Part shown: positions 25,462 to 34,675 of the stretch, one piece after another
How the letters are laid out: each line of letters begins with the position of its first letter
How positions within the stretch are numbered: position 1 is the stretch's first letter
Origin: Paenibacillus sp. FSL K6-1096
GTDB taxonomy: Bacteria > Bacillota > Bacilli > Paenibacillales > Paenibacillaceae
Direction of reading: 5' to 3'
Assembly (NCBI RefSeq): GCF_037977055.1
Contig: NZ_CP150274.1
Location: forward strand, 992,001-1,056,000
Length of the DNA stretch: 64,000 bases
Position numbers and translations under genes: made by a program
Notes under the pieces: model-generated
Seen by the model: the letters and a program-made list of their open reading frames with translations, nothing else
Database searches by the model: none
What the model was told of the DNA's origin: nothing

Positions 25462-28230
25462 TTATTGTTTCACAATTTCTACAATCTTGTCATTGTTGAA
25501 ATACATTATAATATTATCATTTTCTTTGAGAGATTGCACGGATAAAGTCGTGTCACCTTGATGAATATATACATTCGGCGCAAGTGTGAACTGGTAATTG
25601 TCATTCAGGTTAGCGCGCTTGGTGATTATTTGATTCGTCCCACTCTCGTAGCGGGCGAAGGTCCGGCTCTGCTGGCTGAGCACCGAGATGATCACGACAC
25701 CGCCGGCATCCTTGCGTGCCAGTATACGGTCTGCTGTACTGAGACTGCTTAATGCGCTAGAGGTAACCCCGTCCCGCACAATTCTGACTCCGCTGCCGGC
25801 AGCGAGCGTCTGGGCGGCTCCCGAATAATCCTTCACCGTCAGTGTTCCTGCGGCAGCGTCTACTGCCGTAACTTGTCCGGCATATTGCTTCACTGCCTGC
25901 AGAGTGAGCGGCGTAGACCCGTCGAAGGCCAGATTCACGAAATCTCCGGATTTCAGCTCGCTGAGCGCAATCTTTTGGCCTGCTTCATTGGTAAGCGGCA
26001 CAGAGACCAGGTTCAGCTCACTGCTTTTGGCCCCGCTATCCAGCTTCACGGTCATCTTGTTCAGGTTGGCATCCACGGTTGCAATCTCGAACTGGGCCGA
26101 TCCGCTGACCCGCAGCACGGAGATGAGCTCCTGGTTGCTGGCGAGCACAGCAGTAACCGGAACATTCAGCGGAACATCCGTGATGGCCGGAGAGCTTTTG
26201 CCGAACATATCCACCGCCTGCGGGTAAGCCATCGTCAGCAGCTGTCCGTTGCCGAGCTTCATCACAATGGTTCTGGCATTCGTATTTATCGCCGTCAGGA
26301 CGCCTGTATATTTGGTAGACAGCTCAACAGACATCGCACGCTCATTAATGGATGTCACATCAATCTTGCGGTTCTCTACCAGTCTTGCACCCATGGTGGT
26401 CAGCGAAGTCGTCACCAGTCCGCCGTAAGCCATTTTGGTCTTCTCGTCCAGCTTGACCACATGAGCCTTGCCGTTGCTGTCTGTGAAGGTCAGATACTGG
26501 GTCTTGCTGTTATAATCGACAACGGTAGCGGCGGCGTACTGTTCAATCTGGCGGCTCAGCACCTCGATCTTAGTCACCTGGTCACTGCTGTTCAGCGTAA
26601 GCTGCACATTGTCTCCGCCTGTCTTGTCGGCAATCAGGTCACCCATCACCGGGCTGACGTTATTAGGAATGACAAGCGCCGGATTGGCTGCAAGCAGCTT
26701 GGCCTCGCGGCTGCCGTCACTTTTCTGATAGACAATTGTCGAATCCGTCAGCTCATAGATGAAGCCCTTCACTACGCGCTCTACCCCGGAGGTAACCTCT
26801 ACAGAACGAATCACATTATCCTTGATCGTATAGGAGGCGGCAGCACCGGTTTTCAGCTCTGCCGGCTGAACAATTGCGTTCTGCGAGCTGAACAAGGTCG
26901 TTCCTTCCTCCCACTTGAAGCTCTCCACTGTGCCATCCTCATTCTTGAAGGTTATGCTTTTGGCCGCAGTGTCGACGGTCTGAATGGTGCCTTTGGCTGT
27001 CTTGTTGACAATCCCCGAGGTGACCTGGACCTTGACTACCTTGCGGGAACCGGTGAAGGTCTCGCGCAGAATCGTAATTTTGCTGCCGGCCGTAATAGCT
27101 GAAGGCTGGATTGCCGCCCCGTTCACATCCAGGAACGTGGTGTCCGCATCATAGGGATATTGATCATATCCGTTGGCAGAATCCACCCAGACCACACCTG
27201 GGGACAGCTTGGTAAACACACCCTCTGCCTGCTCGACCTGAACCGCCGGATCGGTCAGCTCTACATAAGCTGCACTATAGGTCGCTCCAATAACTGTTAC
27301 CTTCGTATAAGGCTGAATTTCATTCAAGGTAATCCGGTTCTCGGATGCGCTTGTGAAATAAGCGGTACTCGCGTTCAGAGTGAAATCCAGTGTGCCGCCA
27401 TTGGTGTACAGTGCCAGCCTGCCGTCTTTCAATGCGCTGACCGTTCCTTTGAACGTATTGTCATACTCCAGCGTGTTGTGCGCTTCGGCACGGCTGAAGA
27501 AGGTAGCCAGCTGGGCGCGGGTGACCGCCCCCTGCGGGTCAAAGCGGTTACCGGTAAGACCGTTCGCCAGTCCCAGCTCCACCGCAGCATTCACATAGCC
27601 GCGTTTGTTCGCGGAGATCTTCGCATCATCGGCGAAGCCGGTCGGTCCGCTTGCTCCCCCTGCACTCTTGCCCAGTGCCCGGATCAGCAGCTCTGCGACC
27701 CACTCACGGCTGGCCTTGCGTTCTCCCCATGAGGTCTTGAGATTATCTGCCGCCATTTCGGTGGACTTATCAAGCAGACCTTGCTGGAAGGCCAGGATTA
27801 CATAAGGTTTGTAGTAATTCGTGACTAGGAAATCATTCGGAAGCGCAACGTCTGTATTGGTGTTCACATTGCCCTGCAGCTTCATGAAACGCAGCGCCAT
27901 CAGCACGGCTTCCTGCTGGGTTACCGAGTCGCCCGGACGGAACAGGCCGTTATTGCCGACGACAATTCCCTGGCCTGCCAGCTTGTAGATATGTTTCTCG
28001 GCCCAGAAGCCTGCCTTAACATCACTGAATATTCCGGAAGCTGTAACCGCTGATTGACTAGGTGTAGCCCCTGCTCCGGTAGAGGTGTTGTCCGCAAATG
28101 CAGCTCCAGCCCCGCCCAGAACCATCGTACCCGCCAGAAGGGCAGATACCGCTTTTGCAGAATAAGATTGCACCGTACGCTTAAGTTTTTTTGGACCGGA
28201 CAATTCGGTATTCCCCTCTCTGTGGCTCAT
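25462..28230 (-). CDS. S-layer homology (SLH) domain surface protein
   Basis: About 922 residues. A signal peptide (AVSALLAGTMVLGGAGAAFA) ends near residue 47. Three SLH modules follow (roughly 65–125, 126–185, 190–250), including FSDVKAGFWAEKHIYKLAGQGIV and GYVNAAVELGLANGLTGNRF, which bind secondary wall polymer. The remaining ~650 residues are beta-rich modules that keep repeating a pattern of a V-x-x-V-D-x(4–6)-I-x-x-K-x-x-D/N-G type (TIQTVDTAAKSITFKNEDG; VLTAINTNARTIVMKLGNG; QVTAVDAAAGTLTVKDYSG). The ATG at 28230 has only a weak ribosome site; a TTG at 28203 behind GAGAGGGG may be the real start. Last gene of the envelope cluster. Confidence 0.9.
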   Translation of the reverse strand: MSHREGNTELSGPKKLKRTVQSYSAKAVSALLAGTMVLGGAGAAFADNTSTGAGATPSQSAVTASGIFSDVKAGFWAEKHIYKLAGQGIVVGNNGLFRPGDSVTQQEAVLMALRFMKLQGNVNTNTDVALPNDFLVTNYYKPYVILAFQQGLLDKSTEMAADNLKTSWGERKASREWVAELLIRALGKSAGGASGPTGFADDAKISANKRGYVNAAVELGLANGLTGNRFDPQGAVTRAQLATFFSRAEAHNTLEYDNTFKGTVSALKDGRLALYTNGGTLDFTLNASTAYFTSASENRITLNEIQPYTKVTVIGATYSAAYVELTDPAVQVEQAEGVFTKLSPGVVWVDSANGYDQYPYDADTTFLDVNGAAIQPSAITAGSKITILRETFTGSRKVVKVQVTSGIVNKTAKGTIQTVDTAAKSITFKNEDGTVESFKWEEGTTLFSSQNAIVQPAELKTGAAASYTIKDNVIRSVEVTSGVERVVKGFIYELTDSTIVYQKSDGSREAKLLAANPALVIPNNVSPVMGDLIADKTGGDNVQLTLNSSDQVTKIEVLSRQIEQYAAATVVDYNSKTQYLTFTDSNGKAHVVKLDEKTKMAYGGLVTTSLTTMGARLVENRKIDVTSINERAMSVELSTKYTGVLTAINTNARTIVMKLGNGQLLTMAYPQAVDMFGKSSPAITDVPLNVPVTAVLASNQELISVLRVSGSAQFEIATVDANLNKMTVKLDSGAKSSELNLVSVPLTNEAGQKIALSELKSGDFVNLAFDGSTPLTLQAVKQYAGQVTAVDAAAGTLTVKDYSGAAQTLAAGSGVRIVRDGVTSSALSSLSTADRILARKDAGGVVIISVLSQQSRTFARYESGTNQIITKRANLNDNYQFTLAPNVYIHQGDTTLSVQSLKENDNIIMYFNNDKIVEIVKQ

Positions 28231-28287
28231 TCTGAATGCTCTATGTTGGTGTCTTCGTCAGCAGCCTGCCTGTTTCCTGCCTGCAGC

Positions 28288-28929
28288 CTACAATCCGTTG
28301 TTCTCACGGGTGATCGGATGCACAAGATCCACATGCCCCATGAGACTCTCTACTTGCTCGCCATCCACCAGCACATCAATATTCTTGACCTCATCGAACT
28401 GGAAAAAGGTCTGGGACAGCGCGCTGATGGCCAGCGCCTCGCCGCCTGCACCCAGCTGTGCCTCGTCCGGCTTATGGATATCCAGGACCACCTGTCCATT
28501 GGAGAACTCCAGCGACTTCAGTTCAATTTTGTTCCAGAGCGGAATCTGGTCGGCCTTGCTGCTGTTCTGCAGCGCCTTGAAGACCTCTGTGTACTTCTCC
28601 TTATCATCCTTGAAGGCAATCGTGGCTTCTCCCGTTACCAGATCCATCTGCTGAGGATCGGTATAGAACACCTTGATGCTCAGGCTCTGCTTCTCAGGAG
28701 CAGCCGGCTTGTCGGTCTTTTCAGGGGCCGCAGTTGCCGTAGGCTCAGGTGTGCTGGTCGCCTCAGGAGTAGCCGTAGCGCTGATTACATCATTGCCTCC
28801 GGCGCCGCCGGACACCGAGGAATCCGGAGTCGCTGTAGCTGCCGGTGCAGCCGTGGGTTTATCACCGCAGCCCGAAATTACCAGGAGCAGCATGGCGGCG
28901 ATACCTGCATATGTCAATTTCTTATTCAT
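28288..28929 (-). CDS. GerMN-domain lipoprotein
   Basis: 213 residues. The signal peptide ends in a lipobox (LLLVISGC, lipidated Cys near residue 21). A Thr/Pro/Glu-rich tether (residues ~25–80) leads to one GerMN domain (SIKVFYTDPQQMDLVTGE, TLNSL-like helix FKALQNSS, and the C-terminal FFQFDEVKNIDVLVDGEQVESLMGH). GerMN domains occur in the spore germination protein GerM and in other wall-associated proteins. It sits between an amidase and the SLH gene on one strand, suggesting a role in envelope assembly. Confidence 0.88.
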   Translation of the reverse strand: MNKKLTYAGIAAMLLLVISGCGDKPTAAPAATATPDSSVSGGAGGNDVISATATPEATSTPEPTATAAPEKTDKPAAPEKQSLSIKVFYTDPQQMDLVTGEATIAFKDDKEKYTEVFKALQNSSKADQIPLWNKIELKSLEFSNGQVVLDIHKPDEAQLGAGGEALAISALSQTFFQFDEVKNIDVLVDGEQVESLMGHVDLVHPITRENNGL

Positions 28930-28956
28930 TTCGATGAACCCCCTTCAGATGAATAC

Positions 28957-29032
28957 GGGCAGGACGGGGCCGCAAAGTCCTTGTGACCTAATTTATGGCC
29001 CTAATCCGACTCTGCGGCCCCTGCTGCCGCCC
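28957..29032 (-). other. Long imperfect inverted repeat between amidase and GerMN genes
   Basis: GACTTTGCGGCCCC and GGGGCCGCAGAGTC pair with one mismatch, with flanking GGGCAGGAC/GCAGC extensions. There is no T-run, so it is unlikely to be a strong terminator. It could be an RNA-stability or processing hairpin that sets unequal expression of the two genes. Confidence 0.55.
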
Positions 29033-29036
29033 GATG

Positions 29037-30476
29037 TTATTGAACCCCGAGATACTCCTTGATTCCCTTGGCCATTCCTTCCGCAACACTATTCTGAAGC
29101 GCTTCGGTGAAGAGCAGCGCCTCATCCTTTTTGTTGCTGAGATAGCCTACTTCAAGCAATACCGCAGGCATCTTCGTCTCACGTATCACATGGAAGTTAC
29201 CGTACCTTACGCCCCGGTTGCTGAGCCCGGTAGCCTGAACAAGATATTTGTGCATCACATTCGCCAGAGCTTTGCTGGCCTCGCGCTGATAATAGGTCTC
29301 TGATCCGCTGGCTGCGGAAGACCCGCTGCTGTTGGCGTGGACGGAGACGAACAGATCCGCATTAAGATTATTGGCGATGGCTGCCCGCTCCTTCAGTTCA
29401 AGGAAGGTGTCATCGCTGCGGGTCAGCACCACATCGATTTTGTTCTCCTGCTTCAGCAGCTCTGCCGCCTTCAGAATAACTGCCAGATTGAAGTTTTTCT
29501 CGTATTTGCCGGTCACTCCGACAGCACCGGAATCCTTGGCGCCATGCCCCGCGTCCAGCACTACGAGCTTCCGCCCGTTGTTGCCGGGCTGGGTGGAGGT
29601 GTCTCCCGAGCCTTGCGCATTCAGATCAATCACAATCAGCTTGGAGGTATCTCCCGATACCTCAACGCTATAATTTTTGGGAGTATTAAGATCAATCACA
29701 AAACGGACCGTATACGGATCGGTACTGTACAGCGAATAGCGGATGCCTGATACATCCGGATAGTCCGTCACGGTAAGCTTGCCGTTCAGGTCGGGGTCAA
29801 GCTCCTGGCCCGTTCCAAACAGATCGGAGAAGGTGGCATTCGGCAGATCGATCACGATCCGGTCCGGATTACCCACTTTGGAAACAACCGGCTGGCTGTT
29901 GCCCTCCAGGGCAATCGAGAACCTGTTCTCATTGAAGCTGATACCGTTGATCATGCTTAGACCGCTTGCATCTTCACCAGGCGGCACTACAACGGTTCCC
30001 CCGTCGCCTCCGCCATTGTCCGTGTTAGGATCGGGAATCTGCGGGGTAATAAGATCTACAATCTTCTTCGTATTATCCCATTTGACCGTAAGGCCGAACT
30101 GCTCCCCGATGAAACGGATCGGTACAAGCGTGGTGTTATTCTTAAGCAGCGGTGCTGTAGTCATAATCACCGTCTTGCCGTCAACGGATGCGGCCGTCTG
30201 GTCCACGATCAGTTGTATGGTCTTCCCTTGCTGTTCAATCTTGACGGTCTTACTGGGCTGATCCCAGTCTACCTTGTACCCAAGATTCTCAGCAATCATT
30301 CTTAGCGGCACCATGATAGAGTTATTGACATTCTCCACCTGGACACCTTGTCCGGCAGTCAGTTCCTGACCATCCAGGAAGATCTTGCTCTGCGGCTGCG
30401 CGGAAGCGGCCTGTCCATGTCCCGGCAGCACAACAACCAGGAGCAGCAACAACAGCATAAAAGCAAATTTCTTCAT
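29037..30476 (-). CDS. N-acetylmuramoyl-L-alanine amidase (stalk + AMIN + Amidase_3)
   Basis: 479 residues with a signal peptide. Residues ~30–145 are a copper-amine-oxidase-like N-terminal domain (IMVPLRMIAENLGYKVDWD, TLVPIRFIGEQFGLTVKW), a common wall-binding module in Paenibacillus. A Gly/Asp linker leads to an AMIN domain (~175–280) and then the zinc amidase: VVLDAGHGAKDSGA (first His), LKERAAIANNLNADLFVSVH (second His) and the catalytic Glu in VLLEVGYLSN. It cleaves the bond between MurNAc and the stem peptide. The paralogue upstream (30676–32235) has the same layout. Confidence 0.93.
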   Translation of the reverse strand: MKKFAFMLLLLLLVVVLPGHGQAASAQPQSKIFLDGQELTAGQGVQVENVNNSIMVPLRMIAENLGYKVDWDQPSKTVKIEQQGKTIQLIVDQTAASVDGKTVIMTTAPLLKNNTTLVPIRFIGEQFGLTVKWDNTKKIVDLITPQIPDPNTDNGGGDGGTVVVPPGEDASGLSMINGISFNENRFSIALEGNSQPVVSKVGNPDRIVIDLPNATFSDLFGTGQELDPDLNGKLTVTDYPDVSGIRYSLYSTDPYTVRFVIDLNTPKNYSVEVSGDTSKLIVIDLNAQGSGDTSTQPGNNGRKLVVLDAGHGAKDSGAVGVTGKYEKNFNLAVILKAAELLKQENKIDVVLTRSDDTFLELKERAAIANNLNADLFVSVHANSSGSSAASGSETYYQREASKALANVMHKYLVQATGLSNRGVRYGNFHVIRETKMPAVLLEVGYLSNKKDEALLFTEALQNSVAEGMAKGIKEYLGVQ

Positions 30477-30675
30477 TCTTCACCTCTAAGACTCTAGTAT
30501 TCCGCCCTACCTGAGCGTTCTTGATGGCATTCCCTGCTGACAGCCTTCGACATAGTTTAGACGCCTGGAGCACTTAAAAGTTGCGAATAAATACCAAAGC
30601 TAGTGGAAATGTCTGTGTAATTCACATCGCTGACTGTATGTATTGCAGTAACAGACACCTTGCTTGGACGCAGGA

Positions 30676-32235
30676 TTATAACCCTAGATATTCCTTGATT
30701 CCCGCTACGATCTCACGGGCCAGATTATCCTGCAGTTGCTCGCTGAACAGGGCCGCATCATTCCCTGCATTGGTCAGATACCCGGCTTCCAGCAGAATCG
30801 CAGGCATCTTGGTTTCTCTGGTCACATGCAGGCTCTTCGACCGGACACCGTTATCCTTGAAGCCCGTGCCCGCTACCAGATGCTTCTGCATAATCTGGGC
30901 CAGCGGAAGGCTCTCGCTGCGCGAATAGTAGGTTTCGCTGCCGTTGATTTTGTCTCGGTTCGGATATCCCTTATCGAGTGAATTCGCATGAAGCGAGATA
31001 AACAAAGTAGCGTTTGCCGCCTGGGCAATCTTCACACGGTCCTGCAGACCCAGCGTAGCATCCGTAGTACGCGTGTAGACGACATCTGCCCAGCCCTCCT
31101 GCTCCAGAATCACTCCCGCCTTGAGAATCACGGCCAGATTGAAGGTTTTCTCCAGCTTGCCGGTAAGGCTGACCGCCCCCGATTGCTTGCCTCCATGCCC
31201 TGCGTCCAGTACAATAACTGGTCTTCCGGTCACCCCTGTATCCGCTGGTGCTCCGGTTCCGTTGATCAGCGCATTGAGGTCTATCGTGACCAGGCCGGTG
31301 CTCTCATCCGTAATCAGTTCATAATTCTGATAACCCGTTGTCTGAATGACGAAGCGGACCGCCGAAGGGCTGCCGGTGAACAAGGCGTAGCGAATCTCAG
31401 AAACTAGCGGATAGCCGGTAGTGTCCAGCTTGCCTTGGGGACTGCCTCCTGTCGATACGCCGGGAAAGCTCCCGCTGAAATCCGGGGCAAACACCGCGCC
31501 CTGAAAATCAACTACGATCCGGTCCGGCCCGGTCATTCTCGAAACCGTAGGTTTGGCGCCTCCCGCCGCAGAGATGATCAGGCGGTTCTCGCTGAACACC
31601 GCCCCATTCACCACAGGAGATGTTGCCAGGGGTGTTGGACTGGCTGTAATGCTGCCATTCACTTCCTCTGTAATCTCGGTGCCTGTACTAGGCTGAGCGG
31701 GTAGAGACGGGACAGCCTCTGCCCCAGGCTGAGGTGCCGGGGTAGCACTCGGCAGCGGATCTGGGGATAACGGCTCATCACTGGTCACACCTCCGCTGAG
31801 GTAGACTGTTTTGTCCGTATTGTCCCAGCCGACGCTGAGCCCGAACTGTTCACTGACGAACCGGATCGGCACAAGCACCGTACCGCCGGTCTGCTTCGGT
31901 GCCGCGTTGAGATCCAGGCTTACCCCGTCGGCCTCAGCCGTCTTGCTCCCCACGGCCAGCTGAACCGATTTGCCGTCCTGCTGGACGGTTACTTTGCGGG
32001 TGGCCTGCTCCCACTGCACTTCAAAGCCAAGATTCTCCGCCACTACGCGGAGCGGAATCATAACGCTTCCATTCACATTCTCAATAATTACGCCCTTGGG
32101 CAGCACCAGCTCCTTGCTGTCCATTACGATCTTCCCGGAACTTGCCGCGGCTGCAGCAGCTTCATGGCCGGCGAATGACAGTAAGAATAATGGCAGCAAC
32201 AGCAGCAGCAACACCCGTTGTCCGGCTTTCTTCAT
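30676..32235 (-). CDS. N-acetylmuramoyl-L-alanine amidase, paralogue (stalk + AMIN + Amidase_3)
   Basis: 519 residues. It has the same domain order as the neighbour at 29037: signal peptide, copper-amine-oxidase-like domain (VMIPLRVVAENLGFEVQWE), a longer Pro/Ser/Thr linker (residues ~155–205), AMIN domain and zinc amidase (IVLDAGHGGKQSGAVS, ATLFISLHANSLDKG, ILLEAGYLTNAG). The linker and loop near GYPNRDKINGSETYYSR differ most from the paralogue. It starts the four-gene envelope cluster; the promoter is not obvious. The pair looks like a tandem duplication. Confidence 0.93.
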   Translation of the reverse strand: MKKAGQRVLLLLLLPLFLLSFAGHEAAAAAASSGKIVMDSKELVLPKGVIIENVNGSVMIPLRVVAENLGFEVQWEQATRKVTVQQDGKSVQLAVGSKTAEADGVSLDLNAAPKQTGGTVLVPIRFVSEQFGLSVGWDNTDKTVYLSGGVTSDEPLSPDPLPSATPAPQPGAEAVPSLPAQPSTGTEITEEVNGSITASPTPLATSPVVNGAVFSENRLIISAAGGAKPTVSRMTGPDRIVVDFQGAVFAPDFSGSFPGVSTGGSPQGKLDTTGYPLVSEIRYALFTGSPSAVRFVIQTTGYQNYELITDESTGLVTIDLNALINGTGAPADTGVTGRPVIVLDAGHGGKQSGAVSLTGKLEKTFNLAVILKAGVILEQEGWADVVYTRTTDATLGLQDRVKIAQAANATLFISLHANSLDKGYPNRDKINGSETYYSRSESLPLAQIMQKHLVAGTGFKDNGVRSKSLHVTRETKMPAILLEAGYLTNAGNDAALFSEQLQDNLAREIVAGIKEYLGL

Positions 32236-32338
32236 CCTTTCCTCTCCTTTTAGTCCATTGTTAGATCCCTAGATAAGATTAAGACGACAGAAATCCCCAA
32301 AAGTTGCCTTCACAGGCAATGAATATATCGATTATAGC

Positions 32339-32379
32339 AAAAAAACTTCTATTTCCGACACCCGGAAATAGAAGTTTTG
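32339..32379 (-). terminator. Rho-independent terminator of leuCD
   Basis: A near-perfect 15-bp stem (AAAACTTCTATTTCC with GGAAATAGAAGTTTT) around a 7-nt loop, followed on the minus strand by a T-run. It separates leuD from the downstream amidase. Confidence 0.88.
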
Positions 32380-32450
32380 TGTAAAAGATGCAAAGTTTAC
32401 GAATCTCTTCACCGGTTGTTCATCATCTGCCGCATCAGCAGTATGAGAAT

Positions 32451-33053
32451 TTAGGCGAACAGCTTGGCGGCATGGCGCTCTTCGTAAGCGGCAATTTCGT
32501 CCGCATGCTGCAGCGTCAGACCGATATCATCCAATCCCTGAAGCAGGAACTGGCGGCGGTGTTCATCCAGGTCGAACGAGAGATCCAGCCCGTAATCGTC
32601 CGTAAGCTTTTTGTTCTCAAGATCGACGGTCAGCTTGTAGCCTTCATGCTCTGCCGTACGGTTGAACAGATCATCCACCTGAGCCTCGGAGAGCTTGATC
32701 GGCAGGATGCCGTTCTTGAAGCAGTTGTTGTAGAAGATATCCGCATAAGACGGGGCAATCACTACTCTGAACCCGTAGTCCATAATCGCCCAAGGTGCGT
32801 GTTCCCGTGAAGAGCCGCAGCCGAAGTTGGCACGGGAGATCAATACAGAAGCGCCCTGGTAGCGCGGCTTGTTCATCTCGAAGGACGGATTGTCATTGCC
32901 CGCTTCATCAAAACGCCATTCGTAAAAAAGAAATTGTCCAAACCCGGTCCGCTCGATCCGTTTCAGGAATTGCTTCGGGATAATCGCATCCGTATCTACA
33001 TTCACCCGGTCTACCGGGGCTACGATACCTGTTAACTTCTTGAATTCTTCCAT
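32451..33053 (-). CDS. leuD: 3-isopropylmalate dehydratase small subunit
   Basis: 200 residues, standard length. LeuD closes the LeuC active site; together they isomerise 2-isopropylmalate to 3-isopropylmalate in leucine synthesis. Signature blocks are [17 protein letters not shown] near the N-terminus and [16 protein letters not shown], which recognises the substrate side chain. It lies 29 bp after leuC, so they form a leuCD unit; leuA and leuB are not in the window. Confidence 0.96.
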   Translation of the reverse strand: MEEFKKLTGIVAPVDRVNVDTDAIIPKQFLKRIERTGFGQFLFYEWRFDEAGNDNPSFEMNKPRYQGASVLISRANFGCGSSREHAPWAIMDYGFRVVIAPSYADIFYNNCFKNGILPIKLSEAQVDDLFNRTAEHEGYKLTVDLENKKLTDDYGLDLSFDLDEHRRQFLLQGLDDIGLTLQHADEIAAYEERHAAKLFA

Positions 33054-33082
33054 TGCTGTGTCCTCCTGCTCTCTCGATTATT

Positions 33083-34507
33083 CTATGAGTTGACGGCTTC
33101 CGTCTTGTAGTTCCAGTCACGTACATCGGTGAACCGGCCTTTGATTGCAGCCGCAGCCGCCATGGCAGGCGAGACCAGATGCGTGCGTCCGCCGCGTCCC
33201 TGGCGTCCTTCAAAGTTCCGGTTAGAGGTGGATGCGCAGCGCTGTCCCGGCTGGAGAACATCCGGATTCATCGCCAGGCACATACTGCAGCCGGCTTCAC
33301 GCCATTCAAATCCTGCTTCGGTGAAGACCTTGTCCAGACCTTCCTTCTCTGCCTGCAGCTTCACGCGGCCCGAGCCGGGTACTACAATGGCGGTAACCTT
33401 GTCGGATACCTTATGGCCCTTGGCTACTTCAGCCGCTGCGCGCAGATCCTCAATACGTCCGTTCGTGCAGGAGCCGATGAAGACATAATCGATCCCGATC
33501 TCGGAGATCGGCGTACCTGGAGTCAGGTCCATATATTCAAGCGCCTTCTCAGCCGCTTTGCGTTCGTTCTCGGTTGCGAAGTCCGCCGGGTTCGGCACAG
33601 CGGAGTTAATATCTGTACCCATGCCCGGGCTGGTGCCCCAGGTAACCTGCGGAATGAGCGTCTCCACATCGAATTCCACAACGGTATCGTACTGGGCGCC
33701 TTCATCGCTGACAAGCGTCTTCCAGCTCTCAACAGCAGCATCGTAAGCTTCGCCCTGCGGCACATACTGGCGTCCGCGCAGATAGTTGAAGGTAGTCTCG
33801 TCAGGGGCGATCAGGCCCGCTCTGGCTCCGCCTTCGATTGACATGTTGCAGACCGTCATGCGCTCTTCCATCGACAGCTCACGGATCGCTTCGCCTGTAT
33901 ATTCAATAACATAGCCTGTCGCAAAGTCAGTTCCGTACTTGGCAATCACGCCGAGGATCATATCCTTGGCTGTTACCCCCGGATTACGCTTGCCGGTGAA
34001 GCGGACCTCCATCGTCTTGGCCTTGGATTGCTGCAAACACTGGGTGGCAAGTACATGCTCCACTTCGCTGGTGCCGATCCCGAAAGCCAGTGCACCGAAT
34101 GCTCCGTGGGTGGAGGTGTGGCTGTCCCCGCAGACAATCGTCTTGCCGGGATGAGTCAGGCCAATCTCAGGACCCATAACGTGGACAACACCCTGGTCAA
34201 TATCGTTCAGGTCAAACAGCTTAACACCGAAATCCTGGCAGTTCTTCGAGAGTGTATCAATCTGCTGCTTGGAGATAGGATCGGTAATATTGTAACGGTC
34301 CTTGGTCGGCACGTTGTGATCCATCGTCGCGAACGTAAGTTCAGGACGGCGTACCTTGCGCCCGCTCAGACGCAGTCCTTCAAAGGCCTGCGGAGATGTA
34401 ACCTCATGAACCAGATGAAGATCGATATAGATGATGCTCGGCTTGCCTTCCTCCTGATGGATAACGTGATTCTCCCAAATCTTCTCAAACATTGTCTTGT
34501 TGCCCAT
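33083..34507 (-). CDS. leuC: 3-isopropylmalate dehydratase large subunit
   Basis: 474 residues. This aconitase-family subunit holds the [4Fe-4S] cluster: one ligand in [14 protein letters not shown] and two in [11 protein letters not shown]. Catalytic blocks include [26 protein letters not shown] precedes the ATG. The promoter (34576–34605) faces a LysR-type gene transcribed the other way, the usual arrangement for a LysR-controlled target. Confidence 0.96.
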   Translation of the reverse strand: MGNKTMFEKIWENHVIHQEEGKPSIIYIDLHLVHEVTSPQAFEGLRLSGRKVRRPELTFATMDHNVPTKDRYNITDPISKQQIDTLSKNCQDFGVKLFDLNDIDQGVVHVMGPEIGLTHPGKTIVCGDSHTSTHGAFGALAFGIGTSEVEHVLATQCLQQSKAKTMEVRFTGKRNPGVTAKDMILGVIAKYGTDFATGYVIEYTGEAIRELSMEERMTVCNMSIEGGARAGLIAPDETTFNYLRGRQYVPQGEAYDAAVESWKTLVSDEGAQYDTVVEFDVETLIPQVTWGTSPGMGTDINSAVPNPADFATENERKAAEKALEYMDLTPGTPISEIGIDYVFIGSCTNGRIEDLRAAAEVAKGHKVSDKVTAIVVPGSGRVKLQAEKEGLDKVFTEAGFEWREAGCSMCLAMNPDVLQPGQRCASTSNRNFEGRQGRGGRTHLVSPAMAAAAAIKGRFTDVRDWNYKTEAVNS

Positions 34508-34575
34508 GATTTCACCTCATAATAATAGAATCGTACATTGATGAAGAGAGCGTGGAGTCTCTCTGGAATGCTCTA

Positions 34576-34605
34576 AATATAACATCAGTGTGTTTATAAT
34601 TCCAA
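34576..34605 (-). promoter_or_regulatory. Candidate leuC promoter overlapped by a LysR-type inverted repeat
   Basis: TTGGAA (minus, 34600–34605) and TATATT (34576–34581) are 18 bp apart. The spacer contains TATAAAC...GTTATA (34577–34597), an interrupted dyad of the kind bound by LysR-family regulators. Assignment is by position and shape only. Confidence 0.45.
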
Positions 34606-34675
34606 GATATGATTTCTATAGGGTTCATAGGTTATACTTATAAACAGATCATTAGCATGATAAAGGAGCTTAAGT

